Shown here piece after piece: positions 25,462 through 35,540 of a DNA stretch of 62,928 bases (within the stretch, counting starts at the first letter, position 1; every line of letters starts with the position of its first letter). Below the pieces are notes generated by a model. It had not been told where the DNA came from and ran no database searches. It saw only the letters and a list, made by a program, of their open reading frames with translations. The position numbers and the translations under genes were made by a program. Origin of the DNA: Planctomyces sp. (GTDB lineage Bacteria > Planctomycetota > Planctomycetia > Planctomycetales > Planctomycetaceae); NCBI GenBank assembly GCA_016795105.1, contig JAEUIH010000025.1, positions 28,599 through 91,526 of the forward strand, in the 5' to 3' direction.

Positions 25462-27294
25462 ATGGACGATAAGAAACGAACAAAGCTCTTGGCAGGCCTG
25501 CTCATTGGCGTCGTCGGTCTTTACTGGGGCCGTTCGATCGTGGATGGTTTTCTGTTTGAGCCGGTCCGGAAGGCTGAACAGAAACTGGCTTCTGCGGAAA
25601 AGGATTTCGAATTACAAACGGACAAGAGTCTTGCTCTGCGAGCCGCCAGAAATCGGCTTGAGGAGTGGCGATCCATGAGTCTCCCGGAAGATACTCTGGT
25701 GGCTCAGCGTCTGTATCGTGAATGGATTGAAGATCTTGCTCAGCAATGTGCATTCAGCGGCCTGTCAGTGGAGCCAGGAACAAAAAGCGAACAGCCAGGG
25801 CGATTTCTGGAAGTCGCCGTCGATGTGAAAGGTGAAACCAACCTCAGCGGACTCACTCAGTTTCTGTTTCTTTTTGAAAAGACAGGGCTTGTTCACCGAG
25901 TCTCAGACCTGAAAGTAAAGAGTACCGGATCGCAGGGGGATCCTCGGCTTGAAGTCTCCATGACATGTCAGGGAATGAGTGTTGCCGGAAGCGGACTGCG
26001 GAACGAAATCTTTGTTCGCAGCGAGCTCACATCAGAAATCAACCCGACCGGGACAGAGATCAGCGTCGTCTCTGCAGAGGGTTTCCCGGCTACAGCTCCG
26101 TTCACCGTTCGCCTTGATCGGGAACTCGTCAAGGTAACTGCCGTTGATGGCAATCGCTGGACTCTTGAGCGTGGCGCAGACGGATCGAAGGCAGACACTC
26201 ACACTGCGGGCACGACAATTGAACTGCGTCCGGAATTGTATGAACGAAAGGATTCGGGTCTCGGCGAGTATGCGGGACTACTGGCGAAATCTCCATTCGC
26301 AGCGCCGGTTCCACCGAAGAAGTATTCACCTCGAGTTGCAGGGTTGTCAAAGCAGACAATCCAGCCGGGGGACGAAGTCAAGGTGACTGCAAAGGCCGAC
26401 GACTTTAACGCGGATCTTGGAGAGGCTTGCTTTTCCCTCGTGAATCCTCCTGCCGGAATGACGATCGATGAAAAGACGGGCGAAATTCTGTGGAAGACGG
26501 AAGCGTCGCTCGCGGCCGGTGATTACAAAGCCGGGGTTGTTGTGACACAGACCGAAAACCCAGAGCTCAGGCTGGAAGCGTCTCTGGATGTGACTGTAAA
26601 GCTTCCAAACGCAGCCCCGGTTCCAAAGGGGGCATCGGAAGCCGTAGTTGTACTGGGACAGCCGTTCCTGATGAAGATGGAAGCCACGGACGATGGTCCG
26701 GTTGAAAATCTGACCTGGTCGCTCGGCCCCGGCATGCCGGAAGGTCTGAAAATTGACTCAAAGACTGGCCAGCTGTCGTGGACTCCCGCGGTTTCGTTCA
26801 AGCCAGGGGAGTACGTGACCGAAGTCAAAGTGACGGATTCAGGTGCAGAGGCGAAATCCGGTTCTGCAAAGATCAAGTTCCAGGTTCGCGATGATTCAGC
26901 ATCGATGACACTTCTGACGGGAGCTGTCTCCAAAGACGGGACTCGCTATGCGTGGTTTCGAAACAAAGGAACCGGTGAGAACCAGCAACTGAAACTGGGA
27001 GAGCGGCTCAAGGTTGATGAGATTGATGCTGAAATCGTACGAATCGAGAATCGATTTGTTGAGTTAAGCGATGTCGGTGGATTGTGGAAACTGGAACTCG
27101 GTGCCAACCTTCGGCAGCGTCGAAATCTGCAGCCTCCGGCTGAGGCGACACCGGTTTCAAAACCGGCTGACCCAGAGCCCGAAGTCACGCCTGCCGAAGA
27201 CCATGTACCTGCCGATCCGTCAAAGCCTGCCGAGATTTCTCAGCCGGCAGCTGATCAGGATTCGACAGAAGGTGGTTCCGGTGCTGCCGGTTAA
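25462..27294 (+). CDS. PilO-like protein with Ig-type (He_PIG) repeats
   Basis: 610 residues from ATG 25462; GTG 25447 is the alternative. Membrane helix near the N-terminus (LLAGLLIGVVGLYWGRSIV), then a coiled coil and a PilO-like ferredoxin fold (about 95-180, VDVKGETNLSGLTQFLFLFEKTGL). Two putative Ig repeats follow with PAGMTIDEKTGEILW and MPEGLKIDSKTGQLSWTP, the He_PIG signature. A PilP-like segment (LLTGAVSKDGTRYAWFRNKGTG) and a Pro/Glu/Ala-rich tail complete it. Ig domains in a PilO-like protein are unusual and suggest contact with extracellular matter. Confidence 0.7.
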   Translation: MDDKKRTKLLAGLLIGVVGLYWGRSIVDGFLFEPVRKAEQKLASAEKDFELQTDKSLALRAARNRLEEWRSMSLPEDTLVAQRLYREWIEDLAQQCAFSGLSVEPGTKSEQPGRFLEVAVDVKGETNLSGLTQFLFLFEKTGLVHRVSDLKVKSTGSQGDPRLEVSMTCQGMSVAGSGLRNEIFVRSELTSEINPTGTEISVVSAEGFPATAPFTVRLDRELVKVTAVDGNRWTLERGADGSKADTHTAGTTIELRPELYERKDSGLGEYAGLLAKSPFAAPVPPKKYSPRVAGLSKQTIQPGDEVKVTAKADDFNADLGEACFSLVNPPAGMTIDEKTGEILWKTEASLAAGDYKAGVVVTQTENPELRLEASLDVTVKLPNAAPVPKGASEAVVVLGQPFLMKMEATDDGPVENLTWSLGPGMPEGLKIDSKTGQLSWTPAVSFKPGEYVTEVKVTDSGAEAKSGSAKIKFQVRDDSASMTLLTGAVSKDGTRYAWFRNKGTGENQQLKLGERLKVDEIDAEIVRIENRFVELSDVGGLWKLELGANLRQRRNLQPPAEATPVSKPADPEPEVTPAEDHVPADPSKPAEISQPAADQDSTEGGSGAAG

Positions 27295-27330
27295 GTGTGT
27301 CCGATCTGCTGGTGTTCACCGAACTATGGT

Positions 27331-30300
27331 TCAGGGAGCTGGTGTGCCGACACGTGGATCGCTGGCACCTGGATCTCCGGCATCAAAGGCGGTTACAGTT
27401 CCGTCGAAAGAGATTGCGTAGAGATAGCGGCCTCCTTCGGAGAAGAGAAGCGAGGCAACGGGCTGATCGAGCGATGGGAGTTCGATCAGTTCTCTTCCAT
27501 TATGCAAATGCCATAGTTTGATCGTCCCCCATTCATCACCAGTCGCAAGAGTTTGCTCATCGGGACTCATCGCACAACAGACGACGGGGTACAAGTGCCC
27601 GGAAAAGGTACGAAGAAGTTTCCAGCTCCCGGTTTCCCAGAGCTTTGCTGTTCGATCTCCGCTGATTGAAACCAGCCATGGTTGAGTATGAGCGGACACC
27701 AGCTGATAGATTGTGTTCTTATGAGCGGCGATAGCAGCGATCGGCTTTCGGGTTTTTAACGAAAATACCTGAAGATCATTGGTTCCATGTCGAGCAGTGA
27801 CCGCGTAGCCGCCGGCTGCTGAGATTGATGAAGCGGATCGATTTAAAAGAGGAAGTTCGACCCGTCCGTGTCGGAGATCCACCCAGCATAGTTCGTCTTC
27901 GTGAGCGATCTGTGTCAGCAGAAGATCGGAGTACGGGTCGTAATAAATTTGATAGACGGACTCGCTGTCCACGACGCGGTATCTCGCGGCAACCGTCTTA
28001 CCGTCAACTCCCAGACGCAGGAGTTCTCCATGATGGGTCCCGACAACGCGGAGTCTTCTTGAGTCCCCTGCAAAGCAGGTAATGACATCTTCGACGTTGA
28101 GTGAATGACGCGTAATGCGGCCATCGACATTGCAGAGTTCGATCTTTCCGCCGTTAAGTCTGTAGAATTCCCCTTCGCCTGGGCCAGCGGCGAGTCCGTG
28201 AAGACCGCCTCTGGGACCGATCTCGCTGGACGCAGGAATTTCAATTCTGTGACTTCCTTCTTCGCGAATCCATAATGACAGAGTGCCGTTTCGGTCGGAA
28301 GAGATCCACAACTTTTCTTCGTGCTGATTTTCAATGTCCAGTTGTGCAGGGACGATGGCGTTGACCGTTGCATCGTTTGTGGACCAGACACGTGTGGGGA
28401 TCCATGTTTGCGGCGCGACACTGTTCAGGGGAGGCGGAGAAAATTCGCTGAGCGTTCCGCGTTTTTCACCAAAGATGACTTTCCCATCAGAACTGACTGC
28501 CAGACCCTGAATGCCGTCCAGTCGCCTGGCCTCAGCGAGAATCGATCCAGTCTTCGTATTGCAGGCTCGGACATACCCACCAGAATCGCCCGTGAAAATG
28601 TACTTTCCATCCGGGCTGAATTGCACAACAATTACGGTCGGTTCAAAGTCGAAGAGCACACGCTGCTCAGAGGGGTTGGCCACCGGAATGAGTACCAGCT
28701 GGCCATCATTTCCCACAGCAGCGATCTGCTGTCCATCGCGACTGACGGCGATCGCTTCAACCGTTCGTGACTGCACATTCGGAATGACGGAATCCACCAC
28801 ACCGGAATCGGCGTTGAGTATCGTCAGGTCTTTTGATTGTCCGGCAACGACAAGTCGATGACTGCCGGGAATGAACTCGACACCATAAATCTGACGGATT
28901 TCGGGGATGGTCATCGATCGAATGATCGAGCGATCGGATGTCGACCAGAGGATGACCTGACCGCTGTCCGTTCCGCCGGCAAGCAGTCGTCCTTCATCGG
29001 AATAACTTAGACAGTTGATCTCCGAACTCACTGCCGTCATTTCACCGATGGGAGCAAAGTTCTGGTGCGTGTGATAGAGCTTCACCGTGCCTTTGTTACC
29101 GGTCACTGCGAGTACAGACTGATCCGGCGAAACAGCAAGATCCCAAATTGCGAAGCCCGTGCGATCGATGAGTCGGCTGGATTTGCGCAACTGATTCCAG
29201 ATGTAGCGTGCTGCAAATTCCTTTCGGACTTCAGAACTCTTACGTTCTCCCTCAATCCAGGGCTTCAGGATCAGGGCTGCTTCGCTCGGATCGCTTCTGC
29301 GGAGAGCAATACCTGCGCTGAGGACATTGGCGGAGTACAACAGGGATTCAGCCTGCTGTCGGTTGGAAAGCGCGATTCCCAGAGCCGCATTGGATTTTGC
29401 TTCGGCTGCTGCCAGCTCTGACTGTTTTTGACTCAGTTCGGTATGCAGCTGATGGACTGAATTTACATATTGCAGCCACAAGAACAGCAGAAGACAAAGC
29501 AATAGCCCTGCGACTGCGGAGAGTGATGCAACCATGGGTTTTCGCCGAAACCACTTCTGGATGCGGACGATGATCGCAGTGCGACGAGCTTTGACCGTAC
29601 GACCCTCAATAAAACGACTCAGGTCTTCGGCGAGAGCGACCGCTGTCGCGTATCGGAGTAATGGATCTTTTTCCAGACACTTCAGAATGACCCAGCTGAG
29701 ATCTTTCTGAATGTGAGGATTGATGATATGTGGAGGAAAAGCGTCCTGCTCCTCAATCTGTCTCAGTGTTTCCGGAATGGTGGCAGCGCCAAACGGCGGG
29801 TGGCCTGTCACGAGGCAGTACAAGACAGCGCCCAGTGCATACACATCGGTCGCAACACCGATACGGTGACTTCTGCCACCAAACTGTTCCGGTGCCATGT
29901 ATTGAGGAGTGCCGATCATCGAGCCGGAAAGGGATTCCGACTGAGATTGCTCCATGACTTTTGCAAGTCCAAAGTCTGAAAGCCGGGGAGCGTATGGAAA
30001 GAGTTCGGACTCGGGGGGGCTTTGAGGAAACAACAGGATGTTTCCGGGCTTGATGTCGAGATGAAGCACATTTCGTTCGTGACTGTACTGAACTGCCTGA
30101 GCAAGTCGCAGAATGATTCTGGCTGCAATTGCAGGCTGAACGGGAGTTGTTCGCTCCGAGATCCATTTCGCCAGTGTTGGGCCTTCGCACCATGTGCAGG
30201 CGATAAACGGAACGTCTCCGTCTTCTCCTGCCTCAAGCACCTTAACGATGCCCTGATGATCAAGGCTTGCGGCCGTTTGACCTTCTTTGATGAATTGCTG

Positions 30301-30681
30301 TCGCAGCTTTTGATCAAAGAGCGAATGAGGTCGAGGAATTTTCAGCGCCACGAAGCGAGAGAGTCGAGGATCCCAGGCCAGATAGACTATGGCAAAACCA
30401 CCGACCCCAAGAACCGACTGTATTTCAAACCGACCGATCGATTTGGGTGCCCACGATGGCACAGAATCTGTGTGTCGAGGAGCTGTGGCGGCCAGAGTTC
30501 TGATTGCCTGCTTTGCGAGAAAGAGAGTCTCTGCCAGTTGGGGGTCGATTCCATCGTCCGGAGCAGGTTGACCATGTTCCTCAGTAGTTATGCTTCCGCG
30601 CCTGAGCATCTCGTCGAATCTCAGCAATGACCCCAGCAACTCTTCGCTGAATTCAGGTTCTTTCCCGGAAGGCACGCTCAT
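27331..30681 (-). CDS. Membrane-anchored Ser/Thr protein kinase with WD40 propeller
   Basis: 1116 residues from ATG 30681, whose ATG overlaps the TGA of the upstream sigma gene; the longer frame to 30867 lies within that gene. Kinase domain about 84-370: glycine loop LGVGGFAIVY, Lys114, catalytic loop HLDIKPGN (Asp209; Leu replaces the usual Arg of HRD), DFG (236-238) and APEQF. A membrane helix follows near 385-405 (LSAVAGLLLCLLLFLWLQYV), then a coiled coil, then about 600 residues of WD40-like repeats (LLAGGTDSGQVILWS, GDRTAKLWETGSWK, LATGDEWGTIKLWHLH). The propeller is the probable sensor or docking module. Confidence 0.9.
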   Translation of the reverse strand: MSVPSGKEPEFSEELLGSLLRFDEMLRRGSITTEEHGQPAPDDGIDPQLAETLFLAKQAIRTLAATAPRHTDSVPSWAPKSIGRFEIQSVLGVGGFAIVYLAWDPRLSRFVALKIPRPHSLFDQKLRQQFIKEGQTAASLDHQGIVKVLEAGEDGDVPFIACTWCEGPTLAKWISERTTPVQPAIAARIILRLAQAVQYSHERNVLHLDIKPGNILLFPQSPPESELFPYAPRLSDFGLAKVMEQSQSESLSGSMIGTPQYMAPEQFGGRSHRIGVATDVYALGAVLYCLVTGHPPFGAATIPETLRQIEEQDAFPPHIINPHIQKDLSWVILKCLEKDPLLRYATAVALAEDLSRFIEGRTVKARRTAIIVRIQKWFRRKPMVASLSAVAGLLLCLLLFLWLQYVNSVHQLHTELSQKQSELAAAEAKSNAALGIALSNRQQAESLLYSANVLSAGIALRRSDPSEAALILKPWIEGERKSSEVRKEFAARYIWNQLRKSSRLIDRTGFAIWDLAVSPDQSVLAVTGNKGTVKLYHTHQNFAPIGEMTAVSSEINCLSYSDEGRLLAGGTDSGQVILWSTSDRSIIRSMTIPEIRQIYGVEFIPGSHRLVVAGQSKDLTILNADSGVVDSVIPNVQSRTVEAIAVSRDGQQIAAVGNDGQLVLIPVANPSEQRVLFDFEPTVIVVQFSPDGKYIFTGDSGGYVRACNTKTGSILAEARRLDGIQGLAVSSDGKVIFGEKRGTLSEFSPPPLNSVAPQTWIPTRVWSTNDATVNAIVPAQLDIENQHEEKLWISSDRNGTLSLWIREEGSHRIEIPASSEIGPRGGLHGLAAGPGEGEFYRLNGGKIELCNVDGRITRHSLNVEDVITCFAGDSRRLRVVGTHHGELLRLGVDGKTVAARYRVVDSESVYQIYYDPYSDLLLTQIAHEDELCWVDLRHGRVELPLLNRSASSISAAGGYAVTARHGTNDLQVFSLKTRKPIAAIAAHKNTIYQLVSAHTQPWLVSISGDRTAKLWETGSWKLLRTFSGHLYPVVCCAMSPDEQTLATGDEWGTIKLWHLHNGRELIELPSLDQPVASLLFSEGGRYLYAISFDGTVTAFDAGDPGASDPRVGTPAP

Positions 30682-31283
30682 CGATGGTTCTTCAGGCGAC
30701 TCGCCAGTACGACAATGGCCCTTCCCCAGAGCATTCTCACAGCGTCCGGACTCTTTTGGAGTCGCTCGCCAATGTCTGCAAAACTCAGATTGTACTGGTG
30801 GTGCATGAGGATCACTGTTCGATAGTCCTCCGGTAAAGCCGAAACCGCCTGCCAGATTGCGTCCCACGATTCTCGTTTTCGAACCTGTTCGCTGGGAGTA
30901 TCATCCACGCAGGATGGGTCAATTTCGGGCATGCGCCCGTCGCGTTGTATGTCTCGCCGCTGTCGCTTATTAAATCTCACGGCATCTGTCAGCAGATGTC
31001 GGAGTATTCCTCGAAGCCATCCCTGCAGTTCTGCCTCGGTGGTGCCCTGAAACTGAGACAACTGCTGGTGTGCACGGAGTAAAGTGTCCTGGACGATATC
31101 CGAGGCGTCAATTCGGGTCTTCAGCAGATCTGGAAACTCGGCCGCGGCAATGGTTTTCAGAAATGGCCGGTATTTCTCCACCAGGGCAGCGGCATCGAGT
31201 TTCCTTTCGGAAGGCGCGAAGTTTTTGTCGGCTTCGGGGATGTCTCCCTGATCCGCTTCGTCACCACGGCCTTCACTCTTCAT
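30678..31283 (-). CDS. ECF-type RNA polymerase sigma factor (planctomycete-expanded type)
   Basis: 201 residues. Region 2 contains FPDLLKTRIDASDIVQDTLLRAHQQLSQFQGTTEAE, with the DASDIVQ phrase of the planctomycete group; region 4 is VSALPEDYRTVILMHHQYNLSFADIGERLQKSPDAVRMLWGRAI. The TGA overlaps the start of the WD40 kinase gene (ATGA), the second sigma-kinase pair of this window in the same order. Confidence 0.93.
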   Translation of the reverse strand: MKSEGRGDEADQGDIPEADKNFAPSERKLDAAALVEKYRPFLKTIAAAEFPDLLKTRIDASDIVQDTLLRAHQQLSQFQGTTEAELQGWLRGILRHLLTDAVRFNKRQRRDIQRDGRMPEIDPSCVDDTPSEQVRKRESWDAIWQAVSALPEDYRTVILMHHQYNLSFADIGERLQKSPDAVRMLWGRAIVVLASRLKNHR

Positions 31284-31637
31284 GACGCCACTGTTCCTGC
31301 GAACGAACGACGTTTTCCTGGAAAAAAAACTACCAGCCCCGAGGACACTCCGTTTGAGCGACGAGTCTCCCGTCTTTTCTTATAAATTGTCAAGTTTCTG
31401 AACCTGACTCGTTTCGCGAGTAGACTCTATTGGTGTTCAGGTGAATACGCCCGCGTTTTGGGGAGAGTCCATTGCAGATTTTGCCGGTTTGCTGAACCCG
31501 CGTCACGTTCACCTGTCCAAATCCACCCGGATTCACTCAACGCAACAGTGAATCACCCTGCAAAGTTCTTCGCATTTTCACTATCCTCGCAGCCACAGTT
31601 CGGTCCTCGGTTTCTTCAGGATGACTCAGAGAGCACT
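31284..31637. other. Divergent intergenic region before cysS
   Basis: About 350 bp between the sigma factor (minus) and cysS (plus). It contains an A-run near 31321 and AT-rich TTATAAATTGTCAAG near 31380, which could serve as promoter sequence. No gene, repeat or leader structure could be supported. Confidence 0.4.
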
Positions 31638-33146
31638 ATGGAAATTCGCTTTTACAATACTCTTTCCAACTCCACCGAAGTCTTTCAGCCCGTCAATTCG
31701 GACTGCGTTCGAATGTATAGTTGCGGACCAACAGTGTATGACTTCGCTCATATCGGGAACTTTCGGTCGTTTCTGTTCGCGGATTTGATTCGAAGAACGC
31801 TCGAATTCTTTGGCTACAAAGTTCATCACGTGATGAACATCACTGACGTTGGTCATATGACCGACGATGCCAACGCGGATGGTGGTGGTGAAGACAAGAT
31901 GCAGGCCGCTGCACGTCGAATCAAAGAAGACAAGAAATCCGGGAAGGTTCCGGAAGGCGCAGTTGGAAATCCGGATGACCCATACCAGATTGCTCAGTAC
32001 TACACAGATGCGTTTCTCAGTGATGCCCGAACTCTGGGGGTGAAGGTCGCCTTTGAGTATCCGGACAATATTCTGCATGCCACAAAGAACATTGATGTCA
32101 TGCAGGAGATGATTGCAACGCTGATTTCAAACGGCCATGCTTATGTCGGTGCAGATGGTGTTGTGTACTACAGTGTTGAAAGTTTCCCGGCCTATGGCAG
32201 CCTCAGTGGAAACACGCTCGACCGACTCCTGACGGGTGCCGGTGGACGTATCAGCGAAGAGAATCAGTCCAATAAGAGACATCCGGCGGATTTTATGCTT
32301 TGGAAGCCGGACAAGACTCACATCATGAAATGGGATTCACCCTGGGGAGCCGGATATCCAGGCTGGCATATCGAATGCTCCTGTATGGCTCGCAAACGAC
32401 TTGGTCGCGACGTTATTGATATTCACACGGGCGGCGAAGACCTGATCTTTCCGCATCATGAATGCGAAATTGCTCAAACCTGCGGCGCAACAGGCCAGGA
32501 TACGTTTGCTCGATTCTGGATGCATGCTCGCTTTCTGATGGTGGAAGGCGAAAAGATGTCAAAGAGCAAGGGCAATTTCTGGACGGTTCGCGATGTGCTT
32601 GAAGGTCGCGCGACCGGGATCAAAGTTCATCCGGCTGTTCTGCGGCTGGAACTGATCAAGTCCCACTATAGAGCCAACATGAACTTCACAAAGAAAGGCC
32701 TCCAGGATTCTGCCGGCATCGTCCGACGCCTGACCGATCTTCGAACTCGCCTCGAAGCTGATTCCGGTGGCAAAGCTCAGCCTGTGGATCTCTCTCATCC
32801 AATTCTGAAACAGTTCGCCGAAGCACTGGCTGATGACCTCAATGTGGCCGGAGCTCTGGGAGTAATTGTGCCCTGGGCCGCTGAATCCCATTCCGATGCC
32901 GGTGTCGCCCTCGGAATCCTCAATAAAGTCAATGATGTGCTGGCCGTTGCACCACTGGCTTCCGAAACTGCGACCATCGACGATGGAGAAGCGTCCCGAA
33001 TTCAGGCGCTCTGTACTCAAATGGACGATGCTCGAACCCGCAAAGACTGGGCGACTGCAGACGGAATTCGAAAGGAAATCCAGGCGGCTGGGTACGACGT
33101 CAAAACCTCGCCGCAAGGGACGATCGCCGAAAAACGACTGGCCTGA
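31638..33146 (+). CDS. cysS: Cysteinyl-tRNA synthetase
   Basis: 502 residues. It charges tRNA-Cys with cysteine. Class I signatures are present: HIGN at 38-41 ([13 protein letters not shown]) and KMSKS at 306-310. Zinc ligands appear in [15 protein letters not shown] and [12 protein letters not shown] 31638 was chosen because the family starts here; the frame is open back to 31458. Residues about 100-125 ([17 protein letters not shown]) are a loop longer than in E. coli CysS. Stands alone. Confidence 0.96.
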   Translation: MEIRFYNTLSNSTEVFQPVNSDCVRMYSCGPTVYDFAHIGNFRSFLFADLIRRTLEFFGYKVHHVMNITDVGHMTDDANADGGGEDKMQAAARRIKEDKKSGKVPEGAVGNPDDPYQIAQYYTDAFLSDARTLGVKVAFEYPDNILHATKNIDVMQEMIATLISNGHAYVGADGVVYYSVESFPAYGSLSGNTLDRLLTGAGGRISEENQSNKRHPADFMLWKPDKTHIMKWDSPWGAGYPGWHIECSCMARKRLGRDVIDIHTGGEDLIFPHHECEIAQTCGATGQDTFARFWMHARFLMVEGEKMSKSKGNFWTVRDVLEGRATGIKVHPAVLRLELIKSHYRANMNFTKKGLQDSAGIVRRLTDLRTRLEADSGGKAQPVDLSHPILKQFAEALADDLNVAGALGVIVPWAAESHSDAGVALGILNKVNDVLAVAPLASETATIDDGEASRIQALCTQMDDARTRKDWATADGIRKEIQAAGYDVKTSPQGTIAEKRLA

Positions 33147-33226
33147 TTGATCTCGATCGGATTACCTTGGATGCCCGCCGCCTTTGAAATTGCGCATCGC
33201 CCCCCCAGATTTTCAGGAAATTCGAC

Positions 33227-33285
33227 TTGAAAAAGTAAACCATACCGTACAGTATTGCTGATAACTAAACTGTATCGTTCAGTTT
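33227..33285 (+). promoter_or_regulatory. Promoter with two palindromic operator boxes before the exporter operon
   Basis: A possible -35 TTGAAA (33227-33232) and -10 CAGTAT (33250-33255) are 17 bp apart. Box 1, ATACCGTACAGTAT (33242-33255), is a near-palindrome centred on GTAC and overlaps the -10. Box 2, 33267-33285, has AAACTG and CAGTTT as inverted arms 7 bp apart. Both share ACTGTA/ACNGTA half-sites and suit the TetR-type regulator encoded as the fourth gene of the operon. Confidence 0.6.
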
Positions 33286-33297
33286 TGGAGTCTGCAT

Positions 33298-34374
33298 ATG
33301 CGGGTTATTGGCGTTACCATTTCATTCGTACTCGTGGTCGGGTTGGCGGCGGTTGCTGCGTTGTGGTCGGGAAAACTGGCTGCTCAGGGTGCGTCGACAG
33401 TTGCTGTTCCGGCAGGGCCGAATCTGGAGCATGTCGGTGCGCTGGGCTGGCTGGAACCACAATCGGAGGTTCGCCAGATTCATGCGCCGGCCGTCATGGA
33501 GCCACCTCGAGTGCACCGGATGCTTGTTGAAGAGGGCGAGTGGGTGGTCGAAGGCGACGTTTTCGCGATCCTGGATACGGAACCGCGAAATCGAGCAGCT
33601 CTTCGTGAAGCACAGGCCGAGAACCTCGTCGCACGCCGGACTCTGGAAACGGTCCTTGCAGGTGCGAAGCCCGCGGAAATTGAGGCTCAGCAGGCGGCCG
33701 TTGAAGTTGTGAGAACAAATCTGAAGCTAAGCGAGCGCCAGTTGGCGCGTGAAAAGTCGCTGCTGGAGTCGAGTGCGACAAGTCTGGATTCGCTCGATGG
33801 AAAGCAGTCGGCTATGGAGGCGCTGCGGAGCGAGCTGTTGCGGGAGACGGCAAGGCTGGAATCGCTGAAGGAGATTCGATCTGTCGATATCCGTCAGGCG
33901 GAAGCCGAGGTTGCTCGAACGGCCGCAGCAATTGAAAACGCCGAGGCGGAGCTTGAGACATCCTACATTCGCAGCCCGATCGTCGGGCGAGTTCTGCGCA
34001 TTCACTGTCGATCGGGTGAGCGAATTCCGGATGAGGGTCTGCTGGAGCTGGGAGACACTTCCCGAATGGATATCGTCGCCGAAGTGCATGAAGCGGATGC
34101 GCCGAGAGTTGATGTTGGTCAACAGGCAACGGCAGTGATCACAACAACCGGAGTGGAGCTTCGAGGAGAGGTGGTGCGTGTTGGCAAGATCATTGGCCGG
34201 AAGGACGTCCTCTCGAATGATCCGGTGGATGATACCGATGCGAGGGTGATTGAGGTTCGGATTCGTCTGGACGAGGACAGCAGCCGCACAACTGAAAACC
34301 TGTCTTACGCGAAGGTAGAAGTCACGATTCAGGGAGAAACCTGTGCAGACAGTTGCGCAAAGGGTCTGCGATGA
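33298..34374 (+). CDS. DevB/HlyD-type membrane fusion protein
   Basis: 358 residues. N-terminal membrane helix (VIGVTISFVLVVGLAAVAAL), lipoyl-like halves flanking a long alpha-helical hairpin (about 100-220, coiled coil rich in Ala/Glu/Arg), and a barrel region (LETSYIRSPIVGRVLRIHCRSGE, DIVAEVHEADAPRVDVGQ). This is the periplasmic adaptor of a tripartite ABC exporter of the cyanobacterial DevBCA type. GGAG lies 8 bp before the ATG. The stop overlaps the ATG of the permease gene (ATGA). Confidence 0.87.
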   Translation: MRVIGVTISFVLVVGLAAVAALWSGKLAAQGASTVAVPAGPNLEHVGALGWLEPQSEVRQIHAPAVMEPPRVHRMLVEEGEWVVEGDVFAILDTEPRNRAALREAQAENLVARRTLETVLAGAKPAEIEAQQAAVEVVRTNLKLSERQLAREKSLLESSATSLDSLDGKQSAMEALRSELLRETARLESLKEIRSVDIRQAEAEVARTAAAIENAEAELETSYIRSPIVGRVLRIHCRSGERIPDEGLLELGDTSRMDIVAEVHEADAPRVDVGQQATAVITTTGVELRGEVVRVGKIIGRKDVLSNDPVDDTDARVIEVRIRLDEDSSRTTENLSYAKVEVTIQGETCADSCAKGLR

Positions 34375-35525
34375 GCCAGAAGATTCGGCTGTCGTGGCTT
34401 CAGCTTTCTCACGAGAAGGCGAAATTGTTTGCAGCCATCGCGGGAGTGATGGTGTCGGTCGTGTTGATGTGGATGCAGCTGGGGCTGATGAATGCCCTGT
34501 TTTCAAGTGCAGTCATGTTCCACGACCGCCTGTCCGCCGATCTGGTTGTGGTTCACAGTCAGTACGAGTCCATCCTGCGCAGTCGTTCATTTTCGGCACG
34601 TCTGTTGTACAGGCTGCGAGGCAGTGAATTTGTTGAAGATGTGGTACCGGTCTATATCGGTACTACAGACTGGAAGAACCCGTCGACCGGGGGACGTAAG
34701 TCAATCCAGGTCTACGGTATCGAGACGCAGAAGCTGACACTGTCGGCACTCGGAGTGAATGAACATCGACAGGGTCTTCGGGAAGAGGACACATTTCTGT
34801 TCGACAGACTGGCTCGTCCTGGCTTTGGCGAAGTGCCTCAGTTCATCGCTGACGGTCAAGAGCCGGAAGTGGAGATCAACCGTCGGCGGATGCGGGCGAT
34901 CGGTGTTACGGAGCTTGGATCATCGTTTGGCGTGGACGGCAATGTGATCACGAGTGAAGCCAATTTTCTGCGACTGTTCTCGCAACGCCGTTCTGGTGTG
35001 ATTGATCTCGGGTTGATCAGTCTTTCCGAGGGAGCGGAACCGGCTGTTGTAAGACCACAATTGCAGGCCGCACTCGGAAAAGAAGTCCAGGTACTGACGC
35101 GGGAAGAGTTCCGATCACTGGAGATTGACTATTGGCAGAAGGCGACACCGATCGGTGTGATTTTTTCGGCTGGTACGGTGGTTGGTTTCTTCATCGGTTT
35201 CATTGTTGTTTATCAGATCCTCTATACAGACGTCACGAACCACTTGCCGCAGTTTGCAACCATGAAGGCGATGGGATTCTCTGGTCGCTATCTGGTCCGT
35301 GTCGTTCTTGGTCAGTCATTCTGGCTTGCAGTTCTTGGATATGTACCCGGAACGATTGTTGCGGGACTGTTGTATTCCGGTCTGAAAGCCGCCACACAGC
35401 TTCCATTGGAGCTGAGCCTGTTGCGAGGTGTGGCACTGGCCCTGGCAACTCTGTTTATGTGTGCGATGTCGGGACTGCTGGCAATTCGGAAACTGTCATC
35501 TGCGGATCCAGCCGATGTGTTTTAG
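34371..35525 (+). CDS. DevC/FtsX-type ABC exporter permease
   Basis: 384 residues, four membrane helices: one near the N-terminus (LFAAIAGVMVSVVLMWMQLGL) and three in the C-terminal half (IGVIFSAGTVVGFFIGFIVVYQILY, VVLGQSFWLAVLGYVPGTIVAGLLY, GVALALATLFMCAMSGLLAIRKL). A large periplasmic domain lies between, the FtsX/MacB layout of DevC. ATG 34371 overlaps the previous stop. Works with the adaptor upstream and the ATPase 15 bp downstream; the outer-membrane channel is not encoded here. Confidence 0.87.
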   Translation: MSQKIRLSWLQLSHEKAKLFAAIAGVMVSVVLMWMQLGLMNALFSSAVMFHDRLSADLVVVHSQYESILRSRSFSARLLYRLRGSEFVEDVVPVYIGTTDWKNPSTGGRKSIQVYGIETQKLTLSALGVNEHRQGLREEDTFLFDRLARPGFGEVPQFIADGQEPEVEINRRRMRAIGVTELGSSFGVDGNVITSEANFLRLFSQRRSGVIDLGLISLSEGAEPAVVRPQLQAALGKEVQVLTREEFRSLEIDYWQKATPIGVIFSAGTVVGFFIGFIVVYQILYTDVTNHLPQFATMKAMGFSGRYLVRVVLGQSFWLAVLGYVPGTIVAGLLYSGLKAATQLPLELSLLRGVALALATLFMCAMSGLLAIRKLSSADPADVF

Positions 35526-35540
35526 AGCAGGGGACGGTTT

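Noticed and set aside
31321-31331. A-run as intrinsic terminator
   Set aside because: No GC-rich hairpin precedes it on either strand.
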